DNA of 64,000 nucleotides from Azovibrio restrictus DSM 23866 (lineage in GTDB: Bacteria; Pseudomonadota; Gammaproteobacteria; Burkholderiales; Rhodocyclaceae), in NCBI RefSeq assembly GCF_000429665.1, contig NZ_AUCH01000005.1, forward strand, positions 186,001 to 250,000, read 5' to 3'. The notes under the pieces are model-generated. The model did no database searches. It had not been told where the DNA came from and saw only the letters and a list, made by a program, of their open reading frames with translations. Both the position numbers and the translations under genes were made by a program. Of this stretch, positions 8,340 to 17,190 are shown one piece after another (the first letter of the stretch is position 1; the number at the start of each line of letters is the position of its first letter).

Positions 8340-9431
8340 GTGACCTTCTCCCCTGCCGATCATGCCCACATGGCCGAGGCCTTGCGGCTGGCGGAACTCG
8401 GCCTCTGCACCACGTCTCCCAATCCCCGGGTCGGTTGTCTCCTGGTCCGCGATGGCCAGGTGCTGGGCCGTGGCTGGCATGTGCGCGCCGGGGAGCCCCA
8501 CGCGGAAGTCCACGCCCTGCGCCAGGCCGGCGAGCAGGCCCGGGGCGCCACTGCCTATGTGACCCTGGAACCCTGTTCCCACCACGGCCGCACCCCGCCC
8601 TGTGCCGATGCTCTGATCGCCGCCGGGGTGAGTCGGGTGGTGGCCGCCATGGAGGACCCCAATCCCCTGGTGGCCGGGACCGGGCTGCAGCGCCTGGCCG
8701 GGGCCGGCATCGCCACTGCCAGCGGTCTGCTGGAGCGGGAGGCCAGGGAGCTGAACATCGGCTTCGTCTCCCGCATGGTCCGGGGGCGGCCCTGGCTGCG
8801 GCTCAAGGCGGCCGCCAGCCTGGATGGAAAAACCGCCCTCAACAACGGCGCCAGTCAGTGGATCACCGGCCCGGAAGCGCGTCAGGACGGACACCGCTGG
8901 CGGGCCCGGGCCTGTGCCATCCTGACCGGCATCGGCACGGTGCGGGACGATGATCCCCGTCTCAACGTGCGGGGTGTGGATACCGGGCGCCAGCCCCTGA
9001 AGGTGGTGGTGGACAGCCGCCTGGAGCTGCCCGCCACGGCCCGGCTCTTCGACGGGGGGCCGGTGCTGGTGGCTTCCGCCGTGGATGATCCGCTCCGGGC
9101 CCGGCCCCTGCTGGATCGGGGCGCCCAGTGGGTATGTCTGCCCGACGCCCGGGGCAAGGTGGATCTGGCGGCCCTGCTCCAGGAGCTGGGGCGGCGCGGC
9201 ATCAACGAACTGCACGGGGAAGCGGGCTTCAAGCTGAACGGCTCCCTGCTCCAGGCCGGGCTGGTGGACGAGCTGCTGCTCTACCTGGCGCCCTGCCTGC
9301 TGGGCGACAAAGCCCAGGGGCTGTTCCATCTGCCGGAACTTGTCAGCCTGGAAGGGCGTCGTAAGCTGGAGCTGCAGAGCCTGGCCCAGGTGGGCGGCGA
9401 CCTGCGGCTTCTGGCCAGGCTCCAGGACTGA
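8340..9431 (+). CDS. ribD: Riboflavin biosynthesis bifunctional deaminase/reductase RibD
   Basis: Catalyses two successive steps of riboflavin synthesis: deamination of the pyrimidine, then reduction of its ribosyl side chain. The 363-residue protein has an N-terminal zinc deaminase (His54-Ala-Glu56 in HAEVHAL, zinc ligands Cys79 and Cys88 in PCSHHGRTPPC) and a C-terminal reductase from about residue 146 (LRLKAAASLDGKTA; TEVHGEAG-like NELHGEAGFKLNGSLL). It starts with GTG at 8340. No ribE, ribBA or ribH follows; msrA is next instead. Confidence 0.95.
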   Translation: MTFSPADHAHMAEALRLAELGLCTTSPNPRVGCLLVRDGQVLGRGWHVRAGEPHAEVHALRQAGEQARGATAYVTLEPCSHHGRTPPCADALIAAGVSRVVAAMEDPNPLVAGTGLQRLAGAGIATASGLLEREARELNIGFVSRMVRGRPWLRLKAAASLDGKTALNNGASQWITGPEARQDGHRWRARACAILTGIGTVRDDDPRLNVRGVDTGRQPLKVVVDSRLELPATARLFDGGPVLVASAVDDPLRARPLLDRGAQWVCLPDARGKVDLAALLQELGRRGINELHGEAGFKLNGSLLQAGLVDELLLYLAPCLLGDKAQGLFHLPELVSLEGRRKLELQSLAQVGGDLRLLARLQD

Positions 9432-9439
9432 GGGACATC

Positions 9440-9979
9440 ATGGCAACTGAAGTGGCGGTATTGGGCGGCGGCTGTTTCTGGTGCACCGAGGCGGTGTTTG
9501 CCACCCTGGGCGGCGTGTCCCGGGTGGAATCCGGCTACTGCGGCGGCGAGCTGCCCGCACCCGGCTATGACCAGGTGTGTTCGGGTCGGACCGGCCACGC
9601 GGAGGTGGTGCGCCTCCAGTTCGACCCGGAGCAGATCAGCTTTGCCGAGCTGCTGTTGGTGTTCTTCGCTACCCACGACCCCACCACGCCCGACCGCCAG
9701 GGCCATGACCGGGGCAGCCAGTACCGTTCGGTGATCTTCTGTCAGTCCGAAGCCCAGCGCCGGGTGGCCGGGGAGGTGCTGGCACAGCTCCAGGCCGAGG
9801 CGGTTTTTGCGGCGCCCATCGTGACGCAGGTGCTCACCGCCCAACCCTTCTGGCCGGCAGAAGCGGAGCACCAGCAGTTTTTCGCCCGCCATCCCGAGCA
9901 GCCCTATTGCGCCGCCCTGATCCCGCCCAAGCTGGCCAAGCTGGGCCGCCAGTTCCCCTCACTGCTCCGCTCCGACTGA
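9440..9979 (+). CDS. msrA: Peptide-methionine (S)-S-oxide reductase MsrA
   Basis: Repairs S-methionine sulfoxide in cytoplasmic proteins. The 179-residue protein carries GGGCFWC with catalytic Cys12, and the family strings HAEVVRLQFDPEQISFAELL and FFATHDPTTPDRQGHDRGSQ. No fused MsrB domain is present. It begins 8 bases after ribD stops. Together with msrP/msrQ near 40 kb, the window encodes both cytoplasmic and periplasmic methionine repair. Confidence 0.96.
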   Translation: MATEVAVLGGGCFWCTEAVFATLGGVSRVESGYCGGELPAPGYDQVCSGRTGHAEVVRLQFDPEQISFAELLLVFFATHDPTTPDRQGHDRGSQYRSVIFCQSEAQRRVAGEVLAQLQAEAVFAAPIVTQVLTAQPFWPAEAEHQQFFARHPEQPYCAALIPPKLAKLGRQFPSLLRSD

Positions 9980-10160
9980 AGCCCGGCGGAGCTTGTGCAT
10001 CCCGGCGTCTGGGGTAACAATACCGCCGAAGTCATAAAGGCAGCCACGTCCGGACGCGCTTTGGCCGGGCGGGCTATCCATAACAAGGGGATGGGAGAGG
10101 GCATGGACGCAACAGGCTGGCGGCGGATTCCGCTGCCCCGGGGGAGATGGCGGGGGCTGC

Positions 10161-12413
10161 ATGCCGCTCCTTGATTTCCTGCGCCGGGAGCGCCTCTACG
10201 CCCTGCTGGGCCTGTTGTTCCTGGGCGGTTTCATCGCGCTTCTGGTACTGGACGGCTACCGGGCGCGGGAACGGGAACTGCGTTTTGCCGAGCACAATCT
10301 GGAAATCCTGAGCCGGGTCCTGGAGGGCCATGCCCAGGCCTCCATCGAAAAGATCGATGTGGCCCTGCGGTTCGTGGCCGACAACTACGGCCGCTGGCAG
10401 CAGCAGGAGGGCAGTGCCGGCGTCAATAACCGCCTGGCCCAGGTCCTGGCCGGCATTCCCGAATCCCAGAGCCTGCGCATCGCTGATGCCCACGGCCATT
10501 TCATCCACGACGCCAGCGGCACTCTGTCTACTGCCACCATCACCGACCGAGCCTATTTCCTGCGTCAGCGCCGGGAACCGGGGGCCGGCCTGGTGCTCTC
10601 CGAACCCATTTTTGCCCGCATCACCCGCAACTGGGTGATCACCCTGTCCCGTCGCTTGGAAGGGCCCGGGGGAGAATTCCTGGGCCTGGTTCAGGCGGCC
10701 GTGCCGGCCACCCTGTTCGAGAATTTCTACGCCCAGCTGCAGCGGGGCCAGGATGAGGTGGTCTCCGTCTCCGACCTGGAGCCCAGACTGCTGGCCCGCT
10801 ATCCCCGGGTGCCCGAGCGCATGGGCTCGGTGATGCGTCCCTCGGGGCTCCTGGAGCAGCTGCAGCAGGGGCGCCGGGCCGGGGTCTACCGCACTCATTC
10901 CTTCGTGGATGGAGTGAACCGCGTCTATGCCTTCCGCCAGGTGGCCAACTATCCCCTGGTGGTGAATGTGGGCGTGGGGGTGGACGGGGTGTTGCAGGCC
11001 TGGTGGCGCAAGGTGCTGATGTACATCCTGAGCGGTCTGTTCCTCTGCCTGCTGATGTTCGGCCTGATCCTCTCCTGGCAGCGCAGTTACCGGCTGGCCC
11101 TGGAAGAGGCCCGGCACCGGGAGCAGTACGACCGTCTCACCGATCTGCCCAACCGCCTGATGCTGAGCGAGCAGCTGGCCAGAATCCTGGGGCGGGAGGC
11201 GGAACAGCGGGGCCAGATCGCGCTGATGCTCCTGGACCTGGATCACTTCAAGCACGTCAATGAATCCCTGGGCCACGACGTGGGGGACCGGCTGCTGCAG
11301 GTGGTGGCCCAACGTCTGGGCCAGTGCCTTGCCGCCGATGACATGGTCAGCCGTCAGGGGGGCGATGAATTCGTGCTGCTGGTGAGCGGCGGCGGCAGCA
11401 GCGCCGATCTGGCGCGTCTGGCAGAGCGGTTGCTGGCCACGGTGGCCGAGCCCTTCGAGGTCCCGGGGCAGGAACTCAGCCTGTCCGCCTCCATCGGGAT
11501 TGCCGTTTATCCCGGCGACGGACAGGACATCCAGGAACTCCTGAAGAATGCCGATCTGGCCATGTACCAGGCCAAGGCCGCCGGGCGGGCCGGCTTCCGC
11601 TTCTTCGCGCCGGAGATGAACGAGCTGGTGTCCCAGCGCCTGTGGCTGGAATCCAGCCTGCGCAAGGCCCTGCCGCGCCAGGAGCTGCTGCTTCACTTCC
11701 AGCCCCAGTTCCGTCTTGCCGACCGGACCCTGGTGGGCTTCGAGGCCCTGGTGCGCTGGCAGCATCCGGAAGAGGGGCTGATTCCCCCGGGCCGCTTCAT
11801 TCCCGTGGCCGAGGCCTGCAACCTGATCCTGCCCCTGGGAGAATGGGTGCTGCGCCAGGCCTGTCGCCAGAACAGGTCCTGGCAGGAGCAGGGGCTGGCG
11901 CCGGTGACCGTGGCGGTGAACCTGTCCGCCGTGCAGTTCCGCCATCCGGACCTGTGCAGCATGGTGGAAGGCATCCTCCGGGAGACGGGCCTGGCCCCCG
12001 AGTACCTGGAGCTGGAGATCACCGAATCGGTGGTGATGCAGGATTCCGAGCGGGTGATCCAGGTCCTGCGGGCCCTCAAGGCCATCGGCTTGAAGATCTC
12101 CATCGATGATTTCGGGACGGGCTATTCCAGCCTCAGCTACCTGAAACGCTTTCCCATCGACAAGATCAAGATCGACCGCTCCTTCGTCCAGGACATTCCC
12201 GCTGACCAGGACGATGCCGCCATCGTCGAGGCCATCCTGTCCATTGCCCGCAAGCTGGGGCTGAAGGGAATTGCCGAGGGGGTGGAAACCCGGGAGCAGC
12301 TGGACTTCCTGGGGGCCAGCGGCTGCGAGGAAATGCAGGGTTACCTGTGCGGGCGGCCCCTGTCCGCCGTGGAGGCCACCCAGGTGCTGGTCCGGGGGCG
12401 CTGGCAGGAATAG
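10161..12413 (+). CDS. Membrane-bound GGDEF-EAL cyclic-di-GMP enzyme with periplasmic Cache-like sensor
   Basis: Signalling protein of 750 aa. A first membrane helix (about residues 13-33) and a second (about 289-311) flank a periplasmic sensor of roughly 250 residues resembling double-Cache domains (ITDRAYFLRQRREPGAGLVL). The cytoplasmic part has a GGDEF domain with intact GGDEF at 400-404 and an EAL domain with EAL at 528-530. The phosphodiesterase residues all look intact (NLSAVQF, EITES, DDFGTGYSSL, KIDRSF, EGVET). The inhibitory RxxD site before GGDEF is absent, its Arg position being Ala. Either or both activities may operate. It lies 7.5 kb upstream of the c-di-GMP-binding MshE. Confidence 0.93.
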   Translation: MPLLDFLRRERLYALLGLLFLGGFIALLVLDGYRARERELRFAEHNLEILSRVLEGHAQASIEKIDVALRFVADNYGRWQQQEGSAGVNNRLAQVLAGIPESQSLRIADAHGHFIHDASGTLSTATITDRAYFLRQRREPGAGLVLSEPIFARITRNWVITLSRRLEGPGGEFLGLVQAAVPATLFENFYAQLQRGQDEVVSVSDLEPRLLARYPRVPERMGSVMRPSGLLEQLQQGRRAGVYRTHSFVDGVNRVYAFRQVANYPLVVNVGVGVDGVLQAWWRKVLMYILSGLFLCLLMFGLILSWQRSYRLALEEARHREQYDRLTDLPNRLMLSEQLARILGREAEQRGQIALMLLDLDHFKHVNESLGHDVGDRLLQVVAQRLGQCLAADDMVSRQGGDEFVLLVSGGGSSADLARLAERLLATVAEPFEVPGQELSLSASIGIAVYPGDGQDIQELLKNADLAMYQAKAAGRAGFRFFAPEMNELVSQRLWLESSLRKALPRQELLLHFQPQFRLADRTLVGFEALVRWQHPEEGLIPPGRFIPVAEACNLILPLGEWVLRQACRQNRSWQEQGLAPVTVAVNLSAVQFRHPDLCSMVEGILRETGLAPEYLELEITESVVMQDSERVIQVLRALKAIGLKISIDDFGTGYSSLSYLKRFPIDKIKIDRSFVQDIPADQDDAAIVEAILSIARKLGLKGIAEGVETREQLDFLGASGCEEMQGYLCGRPLSAVEATQVLVRGRWQE

Positions 12414-12436
12414 GTGATGGGGGAACGGGGAGGGGC

Positions 12437-13192
12437 TCAGGCCGGCTGGCCGGAGCATACCGGGCAGGCCGGGTCTTTCCTGAACTTCACTGTACGCCAG
12501 GTTTGGCTCAGGGCATCCACCAGCAGCAGGCGTCCCACCAGGGCTTCACCGATGCCGGCCAGGAGCTTCAGGGCCTCGCTGGCCTGGAGGCTGCCGACGA
12601 TGCCGGTCAGGGGGGCGAACACCCCCATCACGGCACAGCGGGTTTCCTCCACCTCTTCCCCTTCCGGAAACAGGCAGTGGTAGCAGGGGGATTCGGGACG
12701 GGACAGGTCATAGACGCTCACCTGCCCGTCAAAGCGCACGGCGGCACCGGAAACCAGGGGCTTGCGGTGCCGGACGCAGGCTAGGTTGAGGGCGTGCCGG
12801 GTGGCGAAGTTGTCACTGCAGTCGAGCACCAGGTCGGCCCCGGCCACCTGGGCCTCCAGGGCGGTGCCTTCCAGGCGCTCGGTGACGGGGATGACCCGGG
12901 TTTCGGGATTGACGGCAGCCAGGGCGATCTGGCCGGAGAGGGCCTTCAACTGGCCGACCCGGGCATCAGTATGCAGGATCTGGCGTTGCAGGTTGGTGGT
13001 GTCTACCGTATCCCCGTCCGCCAGGACCAGGGTGCCGACCCCGGCAGAGGCCAGGTAGAGGGCTGCCGGAGAGCCCAGCCCCCCGGCCCCCAGCACCAGG
13101 ACGCGGCTCCGGAGTATGCGTTCCTGACCTTCTATGCCCAGGGCGTCCAGCAGGATGTGGCGGCTGTAGCGGAGTAGTTGCCCGTCGTTCAC
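12437..13192 (-). CDS. moeB: Molybdopterin-synthase adenylyltransferase MoeB (ThiF/HesA family)
   Basis: E1-like enzyme that adenylates the C-terminal glycine of a sulfur-carrier protein (MoaD, possibly ThiS). Nucleotide site GAGGLGSPAALYLASAG, the metal-binding pairs CYHC and CPVC, and DCSDNFATRH are all present in 251 residues. I place the start at GTG 13192 (VNDGQLLRYSRHILL), which overlaps the previous stop in a GTGA arrangement; an upstream GTG at 13207 is less likely because family members begin close to the LLRYSRHILL string. MoeB and ThiF are hard to separate by sequence alone. Confidence 0.88.
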   Translation of the reverse strand: MNDGQLLRYSRHILLDALGIEGQERILRSRVLVLGAGGLGSPAALYLASAGVGTLVLADGDTVDTTNLQRQILHTDARVGQLKALSGQIALAAVNPETRVIPVTERLEGTALEAQVAGADLVLDCSDNFATRHALNLACVRHRKPLVSGAAVRFDGQVSVYDLSRPESPCYHCLFPEGEEVEETRCAVMGVFAPLTGIVGSLQASEALKLLAGIGEALVGRLLLVDALSQTWRTVKFRKDPACPVCSGQPA

Positions 13193-13587
13193 TTGTACTC
13201 CCGCCACTCGGGCGGGGTTTCGTCGTGGTCCCCGTGGGGATGGCGTTCCCAGGCCTGCACATAGGCTTCCTGGGACTGCTTCAGGGGGCGTTCGGTGGCG
13301 CCCAGGTTGTGCAGCTGGGTTTCTTCCACGTAGTAGATCAGGGCCCGTACCAGCTTGCTCATCAGGGTGTTGTCGAGATGGAAACCCTTGTCCTGGAGCT
13401 GGTTTTCCAGGTTTTCCAGGGTGTGGTGCCGCAGGTCGTAGCTCACATCCACGGCCCGCTTTTCCAGCTTGGCTTCGGTGCTCAGGTTTTCCAGGCGGTG
13501 CAGGTGATCGGCGGCCTCGGGAATCTGGCCGGGGGGGAATCTGGAGAAGAGGATTTCGCGCCGCTTGTGCAGGTCGGAATCGGTCAT
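13189..13587 (-). CDS. Conserved-looking hypothetical protein, 132 aa, coupled to moeB
   Basis: I do not recognise this protein. It is 132 aa, hydrophilic and probably helical, with many charged residues (RLENLSTEAKLEKRAVDVSY; LENLENQLQDKGFHLDN), no signal peptide and no membrane segment. It follows ctpA on the minus strand after 52 bases and its stop overlaps the moeB start (GTGA), so it is probably translated as part of the envC-ctpA-moeB unit. A good ribosome site (GGAGGAAA, reading minus) precedes its ATG, which supports a real gene. Confidence 0.75.
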   Translation of the reverse strand: MTDSDLHKRREILFSRFPPGQIPEAADHLHRLENLSTEAKLEKRAVDVSYDLRHHTLENLENQLQDKGFHLDNTLMSKLVRALIYYVEETQLHNLGATERPLKQSQEAYVQAWERHPHGDHDETPPEWREYK

Positions 13588-13639
13588 GGCAGTTTCCTCC
13601 GGTGAATTGGGGAGCCGGCCGGGCCGGCTCCCTTGCTGC

Positions 13640-15055
13640 TTACTTGCTTACATTCTGCATGATCTGCAGTCCCTTGAGGAGGCTCAGGGCCTGCTGGAAC
13701 TGGTGATCGGAGGGGGAAGCGTATTCCAGGCGGGGCGGCAGCTCGTCCTCGCCCTTCTGTTCGTTGCCCTTCTTGCCCGGGGCGGATTTCTTGTCCTGGG
13801 GCTTGGCTGCCTCCTTGGGGGCAGCTTCCTTGGCGGGGGCGCCGTCCCGGTCGTTTTCCAGGTGGCCTTCCAGATCGGCTTCACGCAGGTGGGCGGCCTT
13901 CTGGCCGTTGCTGCTTTCTTCCACCTGGATGTCGGGCTCGATGCCCTTGGCCTGGATGGAGCGGCCGCTGGGGGTGTAGTAGCGGGCGGTGGTGAGCTTG
14001 ATGGCCGCATTGCCGGGCAGGGGCAGGACGGTCTGCACCGAGCCCTTGCCGAAGGTCTGGGTGCCCATGATTACGGCCCGCTTGTGGTCCTGGAGGGCGC
14101 CAGCGACGATTTCCGAGGCGGAGGCGGAGCCGCTGTTGACCAGCACCACCATCGGCACCTTCTTCACGGCGGCGGGCAGGCTCTTCAGGGGGTCTTCCCG
14201 GGTGCCGCGCAGGTAATCCTCGGGGGCGGCGATGTATTCCTGCTTGGCGTCTGGGGTGCGCCCGTCGGTGGAGACCACCTTGGTGCCCGGGGCCAGGAAG
14301 GCGGCGGAGACGCCCACGGCGCCGTTCAGGAGGCCGCCGGGGTCATTGCGCAGGTCCAGGACCAGGCCCCTGAGCTCGCCCTGCTTGTAGAGCTCGTTCA
14401 GGTGCTTGGCCAGGGAGGGAATGGTGTTTTCCTGGAACTGGGTGATGCGCACCCAGCCGTAGCCGGGTTCTACCAGCTTGGACTTGACGCTCTGGACCTT
14501 GATCACTTCCCGGGTCAGGGTGACTTCGATGGGCTTGGCCTCACCCTTCCTGAGGATGGAGATGCGGATCTGGGTCTTGGGCTTGCCGCGCATGCGCTTG
14601 ACCGCCTCGTTCAGGGTCAGGCCCTTCACCGGGGTGTCGTCCAGCTTGAAGATCAGGTCGCCGGCCTTGAGCCCGGCCCGGTAGGCGGGGGTGTCCTCGA
14701 TGGGGGAGACCACCTTCACCAGGCCGTCCTCCATGCCCACTTCTATGCCCAGGCCGCCGAATTCGCCCTGGGTGCCCACCTGCAGCTCCTTGAAGGATTC
14801 CGGGTCCAGGTAGGAGGAATGGGGGTCCAGGTTGGAGAGCATGCCGGAGATCGCGTTGGCGATCATCTTCTTGTCTTCGATGGGCTCCACATAGCCCTGC
14901 TTGATGGCATTGAAGACTTCGGCGAAGGTGCGCAGCTCTTCCACCGGCAGGCCGGCCTTCACATCCTTTTCGGCGAAGGCGGGCATTTGCAGGCTGATGA
15001 GGGTGCCGGCGACGAAGCCGCCGACGACGAGACTGATGGACTTGAACTTGCTCAT
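13640..15055 (-). CDS. ctpA: C-terminal processing peptidase (S41 family, CtpA/Prc-like)
   Basis: Periplasmic or membrane-anchored serine protease of 471 aa. The N-terminus (MSKFKSISLVVGGFVAGTL) is a signal or anchor segment. A PDZ domain covers roughly residues 90-175 (GGLGIEVGMEDGLVKVVSPI) and the S41 catalytic core shows Ser in NSGSASASEI and Lys in TFGKGSVQT. The C-terminal tail is long and Lys/Glu-rich (NGQKAAHLREADLEGHLEND onward). The start at 15055 overlaps the envC stop (ATGA); an in-frame ATG at 15070 is also possible. CtpA-type proteases commonly control peptidoglycan hydrolases, which fits the coupling to envC. Confidence 0.93.
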   Translation of the reverse strand: MSKFKSISLVVGGFVAGTLISLQMPAFAEKDVKAGLPVEELRTFAEVFNAIKQGYVEPIEDKKMIANAISGMLSNLDPHSSYLDPESFKELQVGTQGEFGGLGIEVGMEDGLVKVVSPIEDTPAYRAGLKAGDLIFKLDDTPVKGLTLNEAVKRMRGKPKTQIRISILRKGEAKPIEVTLTREVIKVQSVKSKLVEPGYGWVRITQFQENTIPSLAKHLNELYKQGELRGLVLDLRNDPGGLLNGAVGVSAAFLAPGTKVVSTDGRTPDAKQEYIAAPEDYLRGTREDPLKSLPAAVKKVPMVVLVNSGSASASEIVAGALQDHKRAVIMGTQTFGKGSVQTVLPLPGNAAIKLTTARYYTPSGRSIQAKGIEPDIQVEESSNGQKAAHLREADLEGHLENDRDGAPAKEAAPKEAAKPQDKKSAPGKKGNEQKGEDELPPRLEYASPSDHQFQQALSLLKGLQIMQNVSK

Positions 15056-16311
15056 TTGAGGGAGACCCATTTCATCGGATCGAGTGCTTGGCCTTGATGG
15101 CGGAGCTCGAAGTATAAACCGGAATCCTGGTTGCCACCGCTGTTGCCCACGGTGCCCACCGTTTCCCCGCCCTGGACCCGGTCGCCCACCTGTTTGTGCA
15201 GGGCGTCGTTGTTGCCATACACGGTCAGGTAGCCGGCCCCGTGGTCGATGATCAGCAGGTTGCCGAAACCGCGCATCCACTCGGCATAGACCACCTGGCC
15301 GCTGGCAATGGCCTTCACCTCGCTGCCTTCGGCGGCGCGGATGAACAGCCCCTTCCAGGTGCTGCTGCCTTCCCGGGGGGCGCCGAAGCGGCCGGTGATC
15401 TGGCCCCGGGCGGGCAGGCGCAGCTGACCCTTGAGGCGGGCGAAGTTGCCCGAGCTGGCGGCGGGCACATGCCTGTTTTCCGGGCCGCTGCTGCCGGCGT
15501 TGCTGGCCGGCTTGTCCGTGCCGCTCGGCCTGGGCGGCGGTGGGGGCGGTTTCCTGGCTTGCTCGGCGAGCAGTTTGGTGAGCCGGTCCACCAGGTTGGA
15601 GAGGCGTTTTTCGTTGCGCTGCAGGTTGCCGATTTCCTGTTTCTGGGCTTTCACCTTGCCGGCGATCTGGTTCAGGATTTTCTGCCGCTCGGCCTTCTGT
15701 TGCAGCAGTTCCTCGTGCTGGGCCTGCTGTTCGGCTTCCACCTGGGCCAGTTCCGCAGCCCGGGCCTTGGCGTCCTCGGTGAGGGATTTCTGCTTTTTCA
15801 GGGTGCCGCGGATGCTGCCCAGCAGTTCGGTGCGGCTGCGGGCGATGGTGGACAGGTAGTAGAGATCCCGGGCCAGCTGGTTGGGGTCGTCGCCGTTCAG
15901 CAGCAGTTGCAGGGCGTCCGGGGAGCCTTGCAGGTATTGGTGGTGCAGGAGCTTTTCCAGCTGGGTCTGCTGCTGGGTCAGGGTGGATTCCAGCTCCCGG
16001 GACTGGCGTCCCAGATCCTGCAGGGTGTTCTGCAGCCGGGTCTGGTTCTTCTTCAGTTCCAGGAGCTTGCGCTGGGCTTCGGAGATCTGCCGTTCCGCCT
16101 GTTTCAGCTGGTCGGCGGCATCGGCCTGGGATTCCTCGCTGGCGGAGAGTTCCTTGCGCATGGCGTCGATACGGCCGCGCAGTTCCTTCAGGTCTTCCTT
16201 CTTGTCGGCGATGTCGCTGTTGCTCTGGGGCAGGGCGCCGGGGGGCCAGCCGGCCAGAAGGGCGGCGAGCAGGGCGGTGCCTGACAGCAGGCGGCGGGAT
16301 CTTGGATGCAA
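15052..16311 (-). CDS. envC: Murein hydrolase activator EnvC (M23-fold)
   Basis: Periplasmic activator of cell-division amidases. The 419-residue protein has a signal peptide (cleavage likely after GALPQ), a long coiled-coil region (about residues 35-255, rich in Q, E, K and L), a PPPPPP linker, and a C-terminal M23/LytM domain beginning near GRFGAPREGSSTWKGLFIRA. As in other EnvC proteins, the LytM site is degenerate: the peptidase HxGxD is replaced by TWKGLFI, so it should activate rather than cut. It is the first gene of the envC-ctpA-hypothetical-moeB minus-strand unit. Confidence 0.93.
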   Translation of the reverse strand: MHPRSRRLLSGTALLAALLAGWPPGALPQSNSDIADKKEDLKELRGRIDAMRKELSASEESQADAADQLKQAERQISEAQRKLLELKKNQTRLQNTLQDLGRQSRELESTLTQQQTQLEKLLHHQYLQGSPDALQLLLNGDDPNQLARDLYYLSTIARSRTELLGSIRGTLKKQKSLTEDAKARAAELAQVEAEQQAQHEELLQQKAERQKILNQIAGKVKAQKQEIGNLQRNEKRLSNLVDRLTKLLAEQARKPPPPPPRPSGTDKPASNAGSSGPENRHVPAASSGNFARLKGQLRLPARGQITGRFGAPREGSSTWKGLFIRAAEGSEVKAIASGQVVYAEWMRGFGNLLIIDHGAGYLTVYGNNDALHKQVGDRVQGGETVGTVGNSGGNQDSGLYFELRHQGQALDPMKWVSLK

Positions 16312-16390
16312 GTTCGTGTCCGGCAGGTCCGTCCTCTCCGCCGGGGGCGAGAAAGGCGAACGGGGAAGGGGCTGCGAAAAGAAACTATTC

Positions 16391-16406
16391 TATAATGATC
16401 CGTTAT
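16391..16406 (+). promoter_or_regulatory. Promoter -10 with overlapping candidate operator for the ArsR-type gene
   Basis: A perfect TATAAT occupies 16391-16396. It overlaps an imperfect inverted repeat at 16392-16406 with ATAA and TTAT arms, the AT-rich form typical of ArsR-family operators. No convincing -35 is seen. The position, about 20 bases before the GTG start, suggests autoregulation. Confidence 0.5.
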
Positions 16407-16416
16407 TGCCCAGCGA

Positions 16417-16746
16417 GTGCATATCGTGCAACCCCTATCCTTCAATCTGATCGACAAGCAGGAACACATCGAAACGGCGGCCCGCGCCCTCAAGTCCATC
16501 GCCCATCCCCTGCGGCTCAAGATCCTCTGCGTGCTGGGTGATCAGGAAGCCTGCGTCCAGGAGATCGTGGATGTGGTGGGCACCTCCCAGAGCAATATTT
16601 CCCAGCATCTGGCCATCCTGCGGGAAAAGGGCGTGCTGCTGACCCGGAAGGATGCCAACCGGGTGTTCTACCGGGTGGGCGATGCCCGCATCCTGCAGCT
16701 GATCGGCATGATGCGGGAAGTGTTCTGCGGCGTGTCCGCGTCTTAA
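16417..16746 (+). CDS. ArsR/SmtB-family transcriptional regulator
   Basis: Winged-helix DNA-binding protein of 109 aa. The recognition region is VGTSQSNISQHLAILREKGV at about residues 55-74, followed by the wing LTRKDANRVFYRV. The ligand is unknown: Cys38 and Cys46 (LCVLGDQEACVQE) do not form the CxC of classic metal sensors, so thiol, sulfide or redox sensing is plausible given the rhodanese and glutaredoxin genes immediately downstream. Two GTG starts (16417 and 16426) are possible. It probably controls itself and the rhodanese gene. Confidence 0.87.
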   Translation: MHIVQPLSFNLIDKQEHIETAARALKSIAHPLRLKILCVLGDQEACVQEIVDVVGTSQSNISQHLAILREKGVLLTRKDANRVFYRVGDARILQLIGMMREVFCGVSAS

Positions 16747-16767
16747 TTCCTCAAGGAGTCCCCTGAA

Positions 16768-17190
16768 GTGCCCATGGAGTTCATTCAGCAAAACATCCTG
16801 ACCATCGCCATTGCCGTCATCAGCGGCGTGATGCTGGTCTGGCCCGGTCTGCGCCGGGCTGGCAGCGACCTCAACACCACCCAGGCCACCCAGCTGATCA
16901 ACCGGGAAGACGCGGTGATCATCGATGTGCGGGACAGCCACGAGTACGCCGCCGGGCATCTGCCCGACGCCCGCAACATCCCCCTCAAGGACCTGGCCAC
17001 CCGGGCCGGGGAGCTGGAATCCCTGAAGGACAAGCCCCTGCTGCTGGTCTGTGCCTCCGGCGTCCGTTCCGGCCAGGCCTGCGCCCAGTTGCAGAAGCTG
17101 GGCTTTGCCAAGCTCAACAACCTGGATGGCGGTGTGCATGCCTGGGAAAAGGCGGGGCTGCCCATCAAGCGTGGGAGCAAGAAGAAATGA
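16768..17190 (+). CDS. Rhodanese-like sulfurtransferase with N-terminal membrane anchor (YibN type)
   Basis: Single-domain rhodanese of 140 aa: one transmembrane helix at residues 8-26, then IIDVRDSHEYAAGHLPDARN and the active-site loop CASGVRS with Cys95. It resembles E. coli YibN, whose gene also sits before grxC and secB. The GTG at 16768 has an AAGGAG 9 bases upstream, better spaced than the ATG at 16774. The stop overlaps the grxC start (ATGA). Likely role in persulfide handling at the cytoplasmic membrane; donor and acceptor are unknown. Confidence 0.9.
   Translation: MPMEFIQQNILTIAIAVISGVMLVWPGLRRAGSDLNTTQATQLINREDAVIIDVRDSHEYAAGHLPDARNIPLKDLATRAGELESLKDKPLLLVCASGVRSGQACAQLQKLGFAKLNNLDGGVHAWEKAGLPIKRGSKKK

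Noticed and set aside
9980..10160. Possible riboswitch before the GGDEF-EAL gene
   Set aside because: I looked for c-di-GMP riboswitch features and found no GEMM-like core; only a weak TTGTGC/TAACAA promoter-like pair.
10074..12458. 794-aa minus-strand frame opposite the GGDEF-EAL gene
   Set aside because: Antisense shadow; the plus strand encodes an unmistakable two-domain enzyme.
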